7,791 nucleotides of DNA from Acholeplasmataceae bacterium (GCA_023230825.1 JALNWO010000077.1:1-7791), one strand, 5' to 3'. Shown: positions 1-5,990, counted from the stretch's first letter. Made by a program: numbers and translations. Notes: a model not told the origin generated them from the letters alone.

Positions 1-98
1 ACTGCCAGTGTTTCATTTCCTCTCTTATCCGTAAAAATTTTGGTTAGGTTTTCAAGACGAATTGATAAACCTGAATCGTTTGTGTCGAAATTATTCAC
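1..98 (-). CDS. ABC transporter ATP-binding protein, N-terminal fragment (3' part outside window)
   Basis: Only the first 32 codons are present; the gene runs off the left edge. The GTG start at 98-96 is chosen because AAGGAG lies 8 nt upstream (107-112), whereas the ATG at 103-101 hits a stop after two codons. After a short polar N-terminus the peptide reads LSIRLENLTKIF, then TDKRGNETLAV. This is the first beta strand and the A-loop region of ABC ATPases, of the kind seen in UgpC/MalK/PotA-type importer subunits ('LENLTKIF...AV'). Walker A would follow just beyond the window edge. By family, the protein would hydrolyse ATP on the cytoplasmic face of a membrane transporter. The substrate cannot be told from this fragment. 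It is preceded by an unusually long leader (98 to about 382) with two promoter candidates, a small ORF and a hairpin. Confidence 0.75.
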   Translation of the reverse strand, partial: MNNFDTNDSGLSIRLENLTKIFTDKRGNETLA

Positions 99-146
99 AG
101 CATTCGCTCCTTAATGATTTTTTTGTCTTAATATTAGATAAAATAA

Positions 147-177
147 AGGTACTATTTCGCAATCGAAAAAAGCACCT
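147..177 (-). promoter_or_regulatory. Leader hairpin upstream of the ABC gene (candidate attenuator)
   Basis: Read on the minus strand, AGGTGC pairs with GTACCT (one G-U), then after a small internal loop TTTCG pairs with CGAAA around an ATTG tetraloop. The hairpin is followed by TTATTTTAT, a broken U-tract. It lies after the small ORF at 189-260 and before the GTG start at 98. It could be a weak intrinsic terminator or attenuator, or only a structured leader element. The stem is partly AT-rich and the U-tract is interrupted, so this is a candidate. Confidence 0.35.
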
Positions 178-188
178 ATAAACCACAT

Positions 189-260
189 TTAACACACTGA
201 AAAAAATAAAATGATAATTCGGCTAAATTGGGATGTAATTAGTTTTTCTTGACGGCCCAT
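189..260 (-). CDS. Putative 23-aa leader peptide / small hydrophobic protein
   Basis: This is an ATG-to-TAA reading frame of 23 codons inside the ABC gene leader. It begins MGRQEKLITSQF and ends in a hydrophobic stretch (RIIILFFSVC). An AAAGAGG Shine-Dalgarno-like sequence lies about 9 nt upstream, and the frame is downstream of both promoter candidates. The charged N-terminus plus hydrophobic C-terminus would suit a tiny membrane peptide or a translated leader upstream of the hairpin at 147-177. No family is recognised. A chance ORF in AT-rich DNA is a real alternative. Confidence 0.3.
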   Translation of the reverse strand: MGRQEKLITSQFSRIIILFFSVC

Positions 261-282
261 TCCTTATACCTCTTTATTTTTT

Positions 283-311
283 ATTATATAATAATAACCA
301 AAAAAATACAA
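283..311 (-). promoter_or_regulatory. Proximal promoter candidate for small ORF / ABC gene
   Basis: On the minus strand TTGTAT (311-306) is separated by 17 nt from a perfect TATAAT (288-283). The -35 matches consensus at only three positions and the region is very AT-rich. It lies 23 nt upstream of the small ORF start. Confidence 0.4.
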
Positions 312-388
312 CGACAAGCACTGAACAAATTTAAATCCTTCAAGTTAGTAAAAAATATAAAATGTCTCTCTATATAAAAGGTAATTTG

Positions 389-417
389 ATTATATGATTT
401 ATACCTATAAAAGTCAA
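389..417 (-). promoter_or_regulatory. Distal sigma-A-type promoter for the ABC gene leader
   Basis: On the minus strand TTGACT (417-412), a 17-nt spacer, then TATAAT (394-389): five of six and six of six matches to the consensus at ideal spacing. It lies just downstream of the asnS terminator and points at the ABC gene. Transcription would start near 382, giving a leader of about 285 nt before the GTG at 98. Confidence 0.75.
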
Positions 418-445
418 CTGAATTTATGCCTTTTTCCCTTCTTTA

Positions 446-475
446 GAAAGAAAAACCTCGCGGATACGAGGTTTT
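446..475 (-). terminator. Rho-independent terminator of asnS
   Basis: On the minus strand AAAACCTCG (475-467), a 6-nt loop, and CGAGGTTTT (460-452) form a 9-bp stem with a GC-rich core, followed by TTTTTC. The stem begins inside the asnS stop codon, so the terminator is immediately adjacent to the coding sequence. It separates asnS from the ABC gene transcription unit, whose promoter lies about 30 nt beyond. Confidence 0.9.
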
Positions 476-1865
476 AAAATTCACAGTTTTTAGGTGTTCT
501 AGGAAACGGGATAACATCTCGAATATTTTCAACACCACTTAAGTACATAATGAGGCGTTCAAACCCAAGTCCATAACCTGAATGAACACATCCGCCGTAT
601 TTACGCAATTCTAAATACCAAGACAAATCAGCTTTGGGAACATGCATTTCTTCCATCCGTTTTTCTAAATAGTCAAGCCGTTCTTCACGCTGTGATCCGC
701 CGATTAATTCCCCCGAACCAGGAACGAGAAGATCCATTGCAGCAACTGTTTTACCGTCTTCATTTAAACGCATATAAAAGGCTTTAATATCTTTCGGCCA
801 ATCGGTAACAAACACAGGACAATCAAAGTGTTTCTCAGTTAAATATCTTTCGTGTTCTGTTCCGATATCTTTGCCGTGTTCTGGTTGAACTTCAAACTGG
901 TGGTTCGCTGCTTTTAAGATCTCAATTGCTTCATAATGTGTGATTCGTTTAAACGGTTTATTTAAGACGTTTTTAAGCTTTTCTTCTAAGCCTTTTTCCA
1001 CAAATTGGTTGAAAAAAGCCATTTCTTCAGGTAGTTTATCGTAAACCGCTTGAATGACATATTTAACCATGGCTTCAGCATTATTCATCACATCATTTAA
1101 ATCCGCAAATGCCATTTCAGGTTCAATCATCCAAAACTCTGAAGCATGTCTTTGAGTGTTTGATTTTTCAGCTCTAAAAGTGGGTCCAAAAGTATAAACA
1201 TCCCTAAAGGCGAGTGCATAAGCTTCTGCTTGAAGTTGCCCTGTTACTGTTAAATACGTTTGTTTGCCAAAGAAGTCTTTATGGTAATCGACTTGACCCT
1301 CTGCGTCTTCCGGCACTTTATTTAAATCAAAGGCTGTGACATGAAACATCTCTCCAGCCCCTTCACCATCATTCGCAGTAATGATTGGTGAATGAGTGTA
1401 AACAAAGCCTTGATTTTGAAAAAACTCGTGAATCGCAAAAGCCGCGACACTACGCAATCTAAAGACAGCGTGAAATAAGTTCGTTCGTGGTCTTAAATGC
1501 GCCACCTCTCTTAAAAACTCACGTGAATGTCGTTTCGGTTGAATTGGATAATTTTCTGGTGAATCCCCTAATAATGTAATTGATGTTGCTTTAATCTCAA
1601 AGGGTTGTTTCATTTGTGGTGTTAACACCAAGACCCCTTGAACTTCGATACTGCTGCCAACACGCATCTTTTGGACTTCTTTAAAATTAGTGATGCCCTC
1701 TGCTTCATACACCACTTGAATTCCTTCAAAAAAGGTTCCATCATGAAAATTAATAAACCCAAACGCTTTTTGGTCACGATTATTTCGAATCCATCCTTGC
1801 AAAGTCACCATTTGTTGATCATACTTTGCTTGATTTCTAAAAATTTCTTTCATTGTTACTTTCAT
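474..1865 (-). CDS. asnS: Asparaginyl-tRNA synthetase
   Basis: This cytoplasmic class II synthetase joins asparagine to tRNA-Asn using ATP. The 463-residue protein has an N-terminal OB-fold anticodon-binding domain (about 17-100, with [10 protein letters not shown]), then the catalytic core. Visible core motifs are motif 1 followed by [17 protein letters not shown], motif 2 with FRAE (230-233) and [15 protein letters not shown], the AsnRS-type [15 protein letters not shown], and motif 3 with GYGLGFERL (431-438) ending in [13 protein letters not shown]. Length is close to that of E. coli AsnRS (466). The start is the ATG at 1865, because GAGGTGG (1877-1871) sits 5-8 nt upstream. An in-frame GTG at 1874 overlaps that Shine-Dalgarno and is unlikely to be used. 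Expression should be controlled by the T-box leader upstream, and the gene appears monocistronic with its own promoter and terminator. Confidence 0.97.
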   Translation of the reverse strand: MKVTMKEIFRNQAKYDQQMVTLQGWIRNNRDQKAFGFINFHDGTFFEGIQVVYEAEGITNFKEVQKMRVGSSIEVQGVLVLTPQMKQPFEIKATSITLLGDSPENYPIQPKRHSREFLREVAHLRPRTNLFHAVFRLRSVAAFAIHEFFQNQGFVYTHSPIITANDGEGAGEMFHVTAFDLNKVPEDAEGQVDYHKDFFGKQTYLTVTGQLQAEAYALAFRDVYTFGPTFRAEKSNTQRHASEFWMIEPEMAFADLNDVMNNAEAMVKYVIQAVYDKLPEEMAFFNQFVEKGLEEKLKNVLNKPFKRITHYEAIEILKAANHQFEVQPEHGKDIGTEHERYLTEKHFDCPVFVTDWPKDIKAFYMRLNEDGKTVAAMDLLVPGSGELIGGSQREERLDYLEKRMEEMHVPKADLSWYLELRKYGGCVHSGYGLGFERLIMYLSGVENIRDVIPFPRTPKNCEF

Positions 1866-1882
1866 TCTTTCCACCTCTTATC

Positions 1883-1918
1883 TAAAAATAAAACGCCCTT
1901 AGAGTGCTCTAAGGACGT
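1883..1918 (-). terminator. T-box leader terminator hairpin
   Basis: On the minus strand ACGTCCTTAGAG (1918-1907) pairs with CTCTAAGGGCGT (1904-1893) around a 2-nt gap, with one G-U pair, and is followed by TTTTATTTTT. The 5' arm's CCTTAG is also complementary to CTAAGG just before the T-box core, so terminator and antiterminator are mutually exclusive. It would stop transcription before asnS when tRNA-Asn is charged. Confidence 0.9.
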
Positions 1919-2119
1919 AAACATTACGCGGTACCACCTTAGTTCTAGATGTCATCATCTAGCCCTTTAACCTTTTAACGCAAGGTGTACGAATAGGTCT
2001 ACTCTCTTTCGATTTCTTCTATCTCTCAGAGTGTTATTCGTTATAGCTGTTTGTTGGCTTCCACCAAACCCAACTCGCTTTGAAACATTATCTATAACGA
2101 CGGTCTCGTCATCGATTTC
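1893..2119 (-). promoter_or_regulatory. T-box riboswitch, asparagine-specific (AAC specifier), controlling asnS
   Basis: The minus-strand leader contains the T-box core AAGGTGGTACCGCG (1940-1927). Stem I has CGTTATAG pairing with CTATAACG around an AGCGAGTTGGG...GGTGGAAGCC distal region. On its 3' side is the specifier loop GAAT-AAC-A, so the specifier codon is AAC (2035-2033) for asparagine, followed by the usual purine. A stem III hairpin CTAGATG-ATGA-CATCTAG lies at 1945-1962. The antiterminator forms from CTAAGG and GCG 5' and 3' of TGGTACC, pairing with CGT-CCTTAG. By family knowledge, uncharged tRNA-Asn pairs with the specifier and with the TGGT bulge to stabilise the antiterminator. 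The asparagine codon matches the downstream gene. Confidence 0.95.
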
Positions 2120-2125
2120 TTCTTT

Positions 2126-2154
2126 ATTATATAAGGATGCCATCTTTTTGTCAA
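2126..2154 (-). promoter_or_regulatory. Consensus sigma-A-type promoter of the asnS T-box leader
   Basis: On the minus strand TTGACA (2154-2149), exactly 17 nt, then TATAAT (2131-2126): a perfect match to the housekeeping consensus. Initiation would fall near 2119, just before stem I of the T-box. Confidence 0.9.
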
Positions 2155-2175
2155 TTTAAGCGTGACGCTTTTAAA
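2155..2175 (-). terminator. Weak hairpin at the end of the papain-like gene
   Basis: AAGCG and CGCTT (2158-2162 and 2166-2170) form a 5-bp stem with a TGA loop, extended by TTT/AAA pairs across a small bulge, and the hairpin overlaps the stop codon at 2171. No uninterrupted U-tract follows. At best it is a weak terminator, so read-through into the asnS leader is possible. Confidence 0.25.
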
Positions 2176-3130
2176 TGACATCTTCTAAATAGTAAAGATG
2201 AACCACATCGTCAATTACTTCAACATAGGTGAAAATGTAAGTATCTTTACTTAAAACCATATCATTTACTGATGTAATAAAACCATCATCATTTAACGAC
2301 TGTGCGTAGTTTCGTTGTGCGCCTGGTTCAAGCATCACATCTTGATAAGCTCTTGAAACTAAGTCGGTACAATAAAATTTATATTTCATGTCTAAAAAAT
2401 AGAGAAAGTTGTATAAACTGTCGTTATCAACTTGAGCTTTGGCATAGGCAACCGCCCCATTGATTTGATCTTCTGTCACATTTTTTACTCTAAGACCAAT
2501 AAATTTAGGCCGATAATAGCTCCCATAATATTGATACTCAGCAGAACCTTCACGGCGATAACTTGGGTTTAACCAATAGTTCGTCCCCGACTTAGAAGCT
2601 GTCATCGTTAAATCGTGCGGCTGACTGCCATCATGGAAGATGGCGTCTAAAATATTATCACCAGGTCCAGGGTATCCAGCAGCCTCATAAAAGCGGTTAT
2701 CACTCGATTTAATTGCTGCATGCCCACCAAAATAATAAGTAATGAATTGGTGTATTACTGGAACTTGAGGGAAGGGGGATTGTTGGGTGGCTAAGATATC
2801 GCCTGTTTGCCCGATAAACTTCCTTGTTTCATCATAAAAAGCAGACCTAGAATCATTGATTTCCGCAGATGTTTCACGTGAAACCTTGTAATATTTTCGG
2901 AGTTGAAAAACGCCAGGTGCATACTCAAAGTTCTCCTCATATTCAAATACAGCTCGAGCTTTGAAATCACGAACCTCTTTTTTAACTAAAAGGTCTTTGG
3001 TTACCGCTTTACCTAAAGTGAATATGATGGCTGCAATAAGCAGTAAACCGACTTTTTTAAATGTATTTTTTAAACGTCTTTTCCACGGCTTTTGAAGTTT
3101 TTTCATTTTCTTTTTCTTTTGAGTTTTCAT
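2171..3130 (-). CDS. Membrane-anchored permuted papain-like cysteine hydrolase (YiiX/YebB-type) candidate
   Basis: The 319-residue protein has a strongly basic N-terminus (K/R-rich, 1-26), one hydrophobic segment (about 27-43, GLLLIAAIIFTLGKAV) and a globular part that should lie outside the cell. The order of motifs fits the permuted NlpC/P60-like papain fold: GDILATQQSP (110-119), GGHAAI with candidate catalytic His137, FYEAAG with Glu149, and late in the chain FYCTDLVSRAY with candidate nucleophile Cys254. Such enzymes cleave amide or related bonds; the substrate here is unknown, and peptidoglycan or lipid-linked targets are only possibilities. The start at 3130 (third in-frame ATG) is preferred because GAGGG lies 8 nt upstream; the ATGs at 3145 and 3136 lack a usable site. 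It is transcribed alone from an extended -10 promoter, between the jag terminator and the asnS promoter. Fold assignment rests on motifs read by eye. Confidence 0.7.
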   Translation of the reverse strand: MKTQKKKKMKKLQKPWKRRLKNTFKKVGLLLIAAIIFTLGKAVTKDLLVKKEVRDFKARAVFEYEENFEYAPGVFQLRKYYKVSRETSAEINDSRSAFYDETRKFIGQTGDILATQQSPFPQVPVIHQFITYYFGGHAAIKSSDNRFYEAAGYPGPGDNILDAIFHDGSQPHDLTMTASKSGTNYWLNPSYRREGSAEYQYYGSYYRPKFIGLRVKNVTEDQINGAVAYAKAQVDNDSLYNFLYFLDMKYKFYCTDLVSRAYQDVMLEPGAQRNYAQSLNDDGFITSVNDMVLSKDTYIFTYVEVIDDVVHLYYLEDVI

Positions 3131-3157
3131 AGACATATCCCTCATTAAACTAAACTG

Positions 3158-3186
3158 ATTATAACATAGATTTTTTTGATAAAAAA
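3158..3186 (-). promoter_or_regulatory. Extended -10 promoter for the papain-like gene
   Basis: On the minus strand TGTTATAAT gives TG-n-TATAAT (3166-3158). The -35 region is only T-rich (TTTTTT at 3186-3181), consistent with an extended -10 promoter needing little -35 contact. It starts within the U-tract of the preceding operon's terminator, so the two transcription units are packed tightly. Start near 3150. Confidence 0.6.
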
Positions 3187-3210
3187 GGACTTAACAAATG
3201 ATTAAGTCCT
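3180..3210 (-). terminator. Terminator of the rpmH-rnpA-yidC-jag operon
   Basis: On the minus strand AGGACTTAA (3210-3202), a 7-nt loop, and TTAAGTCCT (3194-3186) form a perfect 9-bp stem followed by TTTTTTAT. It lies 7 nt past the jag stop. Confidence 0.9.
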
Positions 3211-3217
3211 GTTTCGT

Positions 3218-3838
3218 CTATGGTCTTGGTTTAATGATGAGAGCGCGATCGTCGCCTTCGCCTTCTGATTCGGTAATAACATCGCGCCAATCAGCGAGTT
3301 TCGTGTGAATAATTCTCCGGTCAAAAGAGTTCATTGGATCGAGCTTCACAGCAATTTTAGTGTGGGCTACCTCTTTCGCTGTTTTTGTCGCCAAGATTTC
3401 TAATTGACGCCGGCGATTCTCATGATATTGGCCAATGTCTAAAGAGACGATAATATACTCACTCACAAATGTGTTTAAATAATTTCTTAATAAAAACTGA
3501 AGGGCAATGAGCGTTCTTCCTTCGCGACCAATTAATAAAGCATTTTCATCACTTTCAATACTGTAGTGAATTTCTTTACCTTCTTCTAATGTTCGCACTT
3601 CCATTCTTGTTGTAATTCCCATTGTCTGTAATATTTCTTCTAAAAACATTTTTCCTTCAAGAGCTAAATTGACATTGGGTGTCGCTTCATACACATTGGT
3701 TGAACCGATGCCTAAGAGTCCTTTTTTCTCTTTAACTACTGTGAGCTTAATCTTATCGAGTTGAATGCGTAGCGCTTCAACCGCAAGCCGTTCGGCTTCT
3801 TGTAAAGATTTGGCTTCAAATTCGACAATTTTTAACAT
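3218..3838 (-). CDS. jag: Jag / KhpB (EloR) RNA-binding protein
   Basis: The 206-residue protein shows the three Jag modules in order. The Jag-N domain (1-50) carries the KKGLLGIG motif (38-45). A KH domain (about 60-135) has the GREG loop (103-106, in IGREGRTLIALQFLLRNYL). An R3H domain (about 140-205) has RRIIH, i.e. R173-xxx-H177. By family knowledge KhpB/EloR binds RNA with KhpA and affects cell elongation and division in Gram-positive bacteria. It is the last gene of the operon. The ATG at 3838 lies 4 nt after the yidC TGA, and its Shine-Dalgarno GGGGTGAT overlaps the yidC stop, so the two are likely translationally coupled. The linker between Jag-N and KH is short, so this is a compact form. 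Confidence 0.95.
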   Translation of the reverse strand: MLKIVEFEAKSLQEAERLAVEALRIQLDKIKLTVVKEKKGLLGIGSTNVYEATPNVNLALEGKMFLEEILQTMGITTRMEVRTLEEGKEIHYSIESDENALLIGREGRTLIALQFLLRNYLNTFVSEYIIVSLDIGQYHENRRRQLEILATKTAKEVAHTKIAVKLDPMNSFDRRIIHTKLADWRDVITESEGEGDDRALIIKPRP

Positions 3839-3842
3839 CTAA

Positions 3843-5285
3843 TCACCCCATTAATTGTTGTTGTCTAAGACGTTCATGCTTTTTCTCATTGAGTTTACGG
3901 TTGAAGATTGTTTGTCCTAAAGAGTAAATGTTACCAAAAACCCAATATAAAGCTAAGGCATTGCTTTGGTATGAAAACACAACCATCATAATCACCATGA
4001 AATAACTGACATATTTCATTGTTTTTTCAGTTTGTTCTGCTTGTGGATTTTGATTATGTTTGTAAGTGTTTTTAACATAGCTTGGTTTTTTCTGGGAAAT
4101 TCTTTGGAGTAAAAACATCGTGACGCCAACGATCCCAGCTAAAATCATTCCGATAAGTCCATCATTTCCTTTTGATAAATCAATTCCTAAGAAAATGGTG
4201 TTTCTTACTTGATCCGCGTACATACCACCTTCAAGTGAAATTCTTCGAACAACGTTATACATTGCGATAAAGATTGGCATTTGCAAGAGAGGCATGAGGC
4301 ATCCTAAAATGTTAATTCCATGTTTTTTGTAAATTGCAATCGTTTCCATCTGCATCATTTGCTGCGATTGTGGATCTTTCCGGTGGGCATATTTTTGTTG
4401 AACTCGCTGTAATTCAGGTTGAGCGATATTCATTTTTAATGACATATCATTTGTCTTCGCGTAAATGGGCCACGCCAATGTCCGAACGACAATTGTTGTT
4501 AATAAAATACCAACAGCAAAGCTAAAACCAAACCAACTTGCAAAAAGTTGTGTTAAGAATGCAATCGGAATAACAAGAATATAATCAAAGAATTTTGCAT
4601 CTTTAGTACTAACAGGTCTTTCGCCACCGGCAACATATACTTCAAATTCTTTCGTAAAACCTTCATATGTGAAAGAAACACCATATGAAATTTGGTTTTT
4701 AAAGCCACTCGATCCAACTGGATCGTAATTACCATCATCGAATAAAGCAGCGAACGCAGTTTCACTTAGTTCGTTATGAATTTCGACAATGTTTCCGTCT
4801 TTTTGAACGGCATAAGCTTCAATTCCTTCGGGTTTAAAGCGTTGTCCTTGTTGGTATAAAACACTGTTAACTGGAAAACGGAAGGCAATCATAACAATTT
4901 CATCGTCGACGATGTCTACTTCTGGTTTAATATAAATACTAAAACTAATTTCTTTACCGTCTACCATAATGAAATATGTTTGAATACCACCTTCAGGCCC
5001 AATCTCAGTTGGGACTGGATTAGAAGGTAGGTTACCTTCATATACGACTGCATCTTTAGGTACCACACCTGAATCCAAAAGTTCCCAATATGTGAGATCT
5101 TCATTGCGGTGGGCATCGATGCTGTTTCTTTGGTCATAATCGTAAACGAGTTTTTCCCCTGCTTGGCCATACGGACTATTCACCACCAACAAGCCTACAT
5201 TAGGTTGCTTGCGGCAAGCAGCGAGGGTAAACACTAAGAAAAAGATCATGACGATAAATAATAATTGCTTATAATGTTTGCTCAT
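3843..5285 (-). CDS. yidC: YidC/Oxa1-family membrane insertase, lipoprotein type with large extracytoplasmic domain
   Basis: The protein inserts and folds membrane proteins, alone or with SecYEG. This 480-residue version begins with a lipoprotein signal peptide (hydrophobic 8-23) and lipobox LAAC, so Cys24 would be lipidated. Residues 25 to about 228 form an extracytoplasmic region; about 135-218 reads like a bacterial Ig-like (Big_3-type) repeat, with Y-x-x-G-x-x-F, G-I-x-A-Y, D-G and closing V-S-F-T-Y-E-G. The conserved insertase domain follows: first segment about 234-265, the groove arginine R268 in VVRTLAWPIYAKTND, then the charged cytoplasmic coiled-coil hairpin (about 285-320), CLMPLLQMPIFIAMYNVVRR and three more membrane segments, with a basic tail. 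Firmicute YidC proteins usually run about 260-300 residues, so the length is unusual. The start at 5285 has GGAG 7 nt upstream and overlaps the rnpA end by 17 nt, suggesting coupling. It ends in TGA. Confidence 0.95.
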   Translation of the reverse strand: MSKHYKQLLFIVMIFFLVFTLAACRKQPNVGLLVVNSPYGQAGEKLVYDYDQRNSIDAHRNEDLTYWELLDSGVVPKDAVVYEGNLPSNPVPTEIGPEGGIQTYFIMVDGKEISFSIYIKPEVDIVDDEIVMIAFRFPVNSVLYQQGQRFKPEGIEAYAVQKDGNIVEIHNELSETAFAALFDDGNYDPVGSSGFKNQISYGVSFTYEGFTKEFEVYVAGGERPVSTKDAKFFDYILVIPIAFLTQLFASWFGFSFAVGILLTTIVVRTLAWPIYAKTNDMSLKMNIAQPELQRVQQKYAHRKDPQSQQMMQMETIAIYKKHGINILGCLMPLLQMPIFIAMYNVVRRISLEGGMYADQVRNTIFLGIDLSKGNDGLIGMILAGIVGVTMFLLQRISQKKPSYVKNTYKHNQNPQAEQTEKTMKYVSYFMVIMMVVFSYQSNALALYWVFGNIYSLGQTIFNRKLNEKKHERLRQQQLMG

Positions 5286-5628
5286 AATTTAACTCCATTA
5301 ATTTTAATTTGTGTAGCAATAACGAAATTTCGTCTTTCATTGCTTGAAAAGAAAGTCTTTTCGCTTGTGGTCTAACAACTAACAACACAAGAGCTTGTGG
5401 GTGGATGTGTATTTTAAAATCATGAATAATCATGCGGACGCGCCTTTTTAATAAATTTCTTTCAACAGCGTTGCCATACTTTTTTCCAATAGAGATGGCA
5501 AAACGAAAGTGTTGCGCCTTAGGATCCACATCATGATACAAACCAAAATGTTGTGAATGAGCCACTTTTTTCTTTTGATAGATCGCATCGATTTCGCTAT
5601 TTTTCTTAATGCGATATCTTTTTTTCAT
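5269..5628 (-). CDS. rnpA: RNase P protein component
   Basis: This small basic protein (119 residues) assists the catalytic RNA of RNase P in trimming the 5' leaders of tRNA precursors. It opens with MKKRYRIKKNSEIDAIYQKKK and FGLYHDV, typical of the family, and carries the signature GKKYGNAVERNLLKRRVRMI (48-67). The usual RNR element of this signature reads RNL here, a conservative-position change of the third residue; other Gram-positive proteins vary there too. The C-terminus overlaps the yidC start by 17 nt. The ATG at 5628 has no convincing Shine-Dalgarno. Instead a small hairpin (5633-5648) sits 4 nt upstream, so translation may depend on rpmH translation or on RNA structure. It follows rpmH by 84 nt in the classical rpmH-rnpA arrangement. 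Confidence 0.96.
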   Translation of the reverse strand: MKKRYRIKKNSEIDAIYQKKKVAHSQHFGLYHDVDPKAQHFRFAISIGKKYGNAVERNLLKRRVRMIIHDFKIHIHPQALVLLVVRPQAKRLSFQAMKDEISLLLHKLKLMELNYEQTL

Positions 5629-5632
5629 TTTT

Positions 5633-5648
5633 GTCTAAAAAAATAGAC
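5633..5648 (-). promoter_or_regulatory. Hairpin immediately upstream of rnpA start
   Basis: On the minus strand GTCTA (5648-5644) and TAGAC (5637-5633) can pair around a T-only loop, 4 nt before the rnpA ATG at the place where a ribosome binding site would normally lie. No purine-rich Shine-Dalgarno is present. A 5-bp stem alone is weak, so function is uncertain. Confidence 0.3.
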
Positions 5649-5670
5649 GTCTCGTAAAATAAAGAAAGTC

Positions 5671-5708
5671 ATTATTTTAATCGAGTCGTCCAGGTATTTT
5701 AAAATAAT
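5671..5708 (-). repeat. 10-bp inverted repeat in the rpmH-rnpA spacer
   Basis: ATTATTTTAA (5671-5680) and TTAAAATAAT (5699-5708) are perfect complements around an 18-nt, more GC-rich loop. The repeat starts 5 nt after the rpmH stop. No U-tract directly follows on the minus strand, so it does not look like a terminator. It could shape mRNA stability or processing between the abundant L34 message and rnpA. Confidence 0.5.
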
Positions 5709-5712
5709 CAAT

Positions 5713-5847
5713 TTATACGGATAATCTGACGCGGCCTTTAGCGCGACGACGTTTTAAGACTTTTCTCCCACTTACGGTCGCCATACGTGCTCTAAATCCA
5801 TGCGTTCTTTGTCGTTTTCTGTTACTCGGTTGATACGTTCTTTTCAC
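5713..5847 (-). CDS. rpmH: 50S ribosomal protein L34
   Basis: This 44-residue, very basic protein is a structural component of the large ribosomal subunit. The sequence [17 protein letters not shown] followed by [20 protein letters not shown] matches the family almost end to end, and 44 residues is the usual length. The start is GTG at 5847 (V-KRTYQP), with AAAGGTGG 8 nt upstream; a longer in-frame reading from 5913 would run through the promoter and is rejected. It is the first gene of the rpmH-rnpA-yidC-jag operon and diverges from dnaA across the origin region. Confidence 0.97.
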   Translation of the reverse strand: MKRTYQPSNRKRQRTHGFRARMATVSGRKVLKRRRAKGRVRLSV

Positions 5848-5884
5848 AAATAAAACCACCTTTCTTGCGAAACCATGCTTTTTT

Positions 5885-5913
5885 ATTATATAAAAAGTAT
5901 TTCTCTTTGTCAA
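5885..5913 (-). promoter_or_regulatory. Consensus sigma-A-type promoter of the rpmH operon
   Basis: On the minus strand TTGACA (5913-5908), exactly 17 nt, then TATAAT (5890-5885): a perfect consensus, 38 nt before the GTG start of rpmH. Transcription start near 5878. High strength suits a ribosomal protein gene beside the origin. Confidence 0.92.
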
Positions 5914-5990
5914 CTATAAATCACGTTTTAAAAAAAGTTCCTTGGAAATTTGATTTATGTTATAAAAAAGGGATGAGGAAAAAAAGAGAA

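Noticed and set aside
284..328. 14-codon TTG-start hydrophobic ORF upstream of the 23-codon ORF
   Set aside because: It is too short, uses a TTG start, and overlaps the proximal promoter candidate; I cannot separate it from chance.
1638..1970. 110-codon plus-strand ORF antisense to the asnS start and T-box
   Set aside because: It overlaps the conserved asnS coding sequence and riboswitch on the other strand, has no ribosome site, and its composition looks like a shadow frame.
4334..5170. Short ORFs in other frames across yidC (4334-4525 plus, 4553-4765 minus, 4961-5170 minus)
   Set aside because: All lie inside the well-supported yidC frame and show no recognisable protein features.
5269..5628. 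RnpA signature reading RNL instead of RNR as a functional defect
   Set aside because: That third position already varies in Gram-positive RnpA proteins, and the rest of the signature (GNAV, KRR) is intact.
5713..5847. Possible code-4 (mycoplasma) genome
   Set aside because: yidC ends at a TGA that leaves the correct spacing for jag, and tryptophans are TGG, so TGA behaves as a stop.
5848..5913. Longer 66-residue version of L34
   Set aside because: The extension runs through the perfect promoter and the Shine-Dalgarno, and L34 is normally 44 residues; the GTG at 5847 fits.
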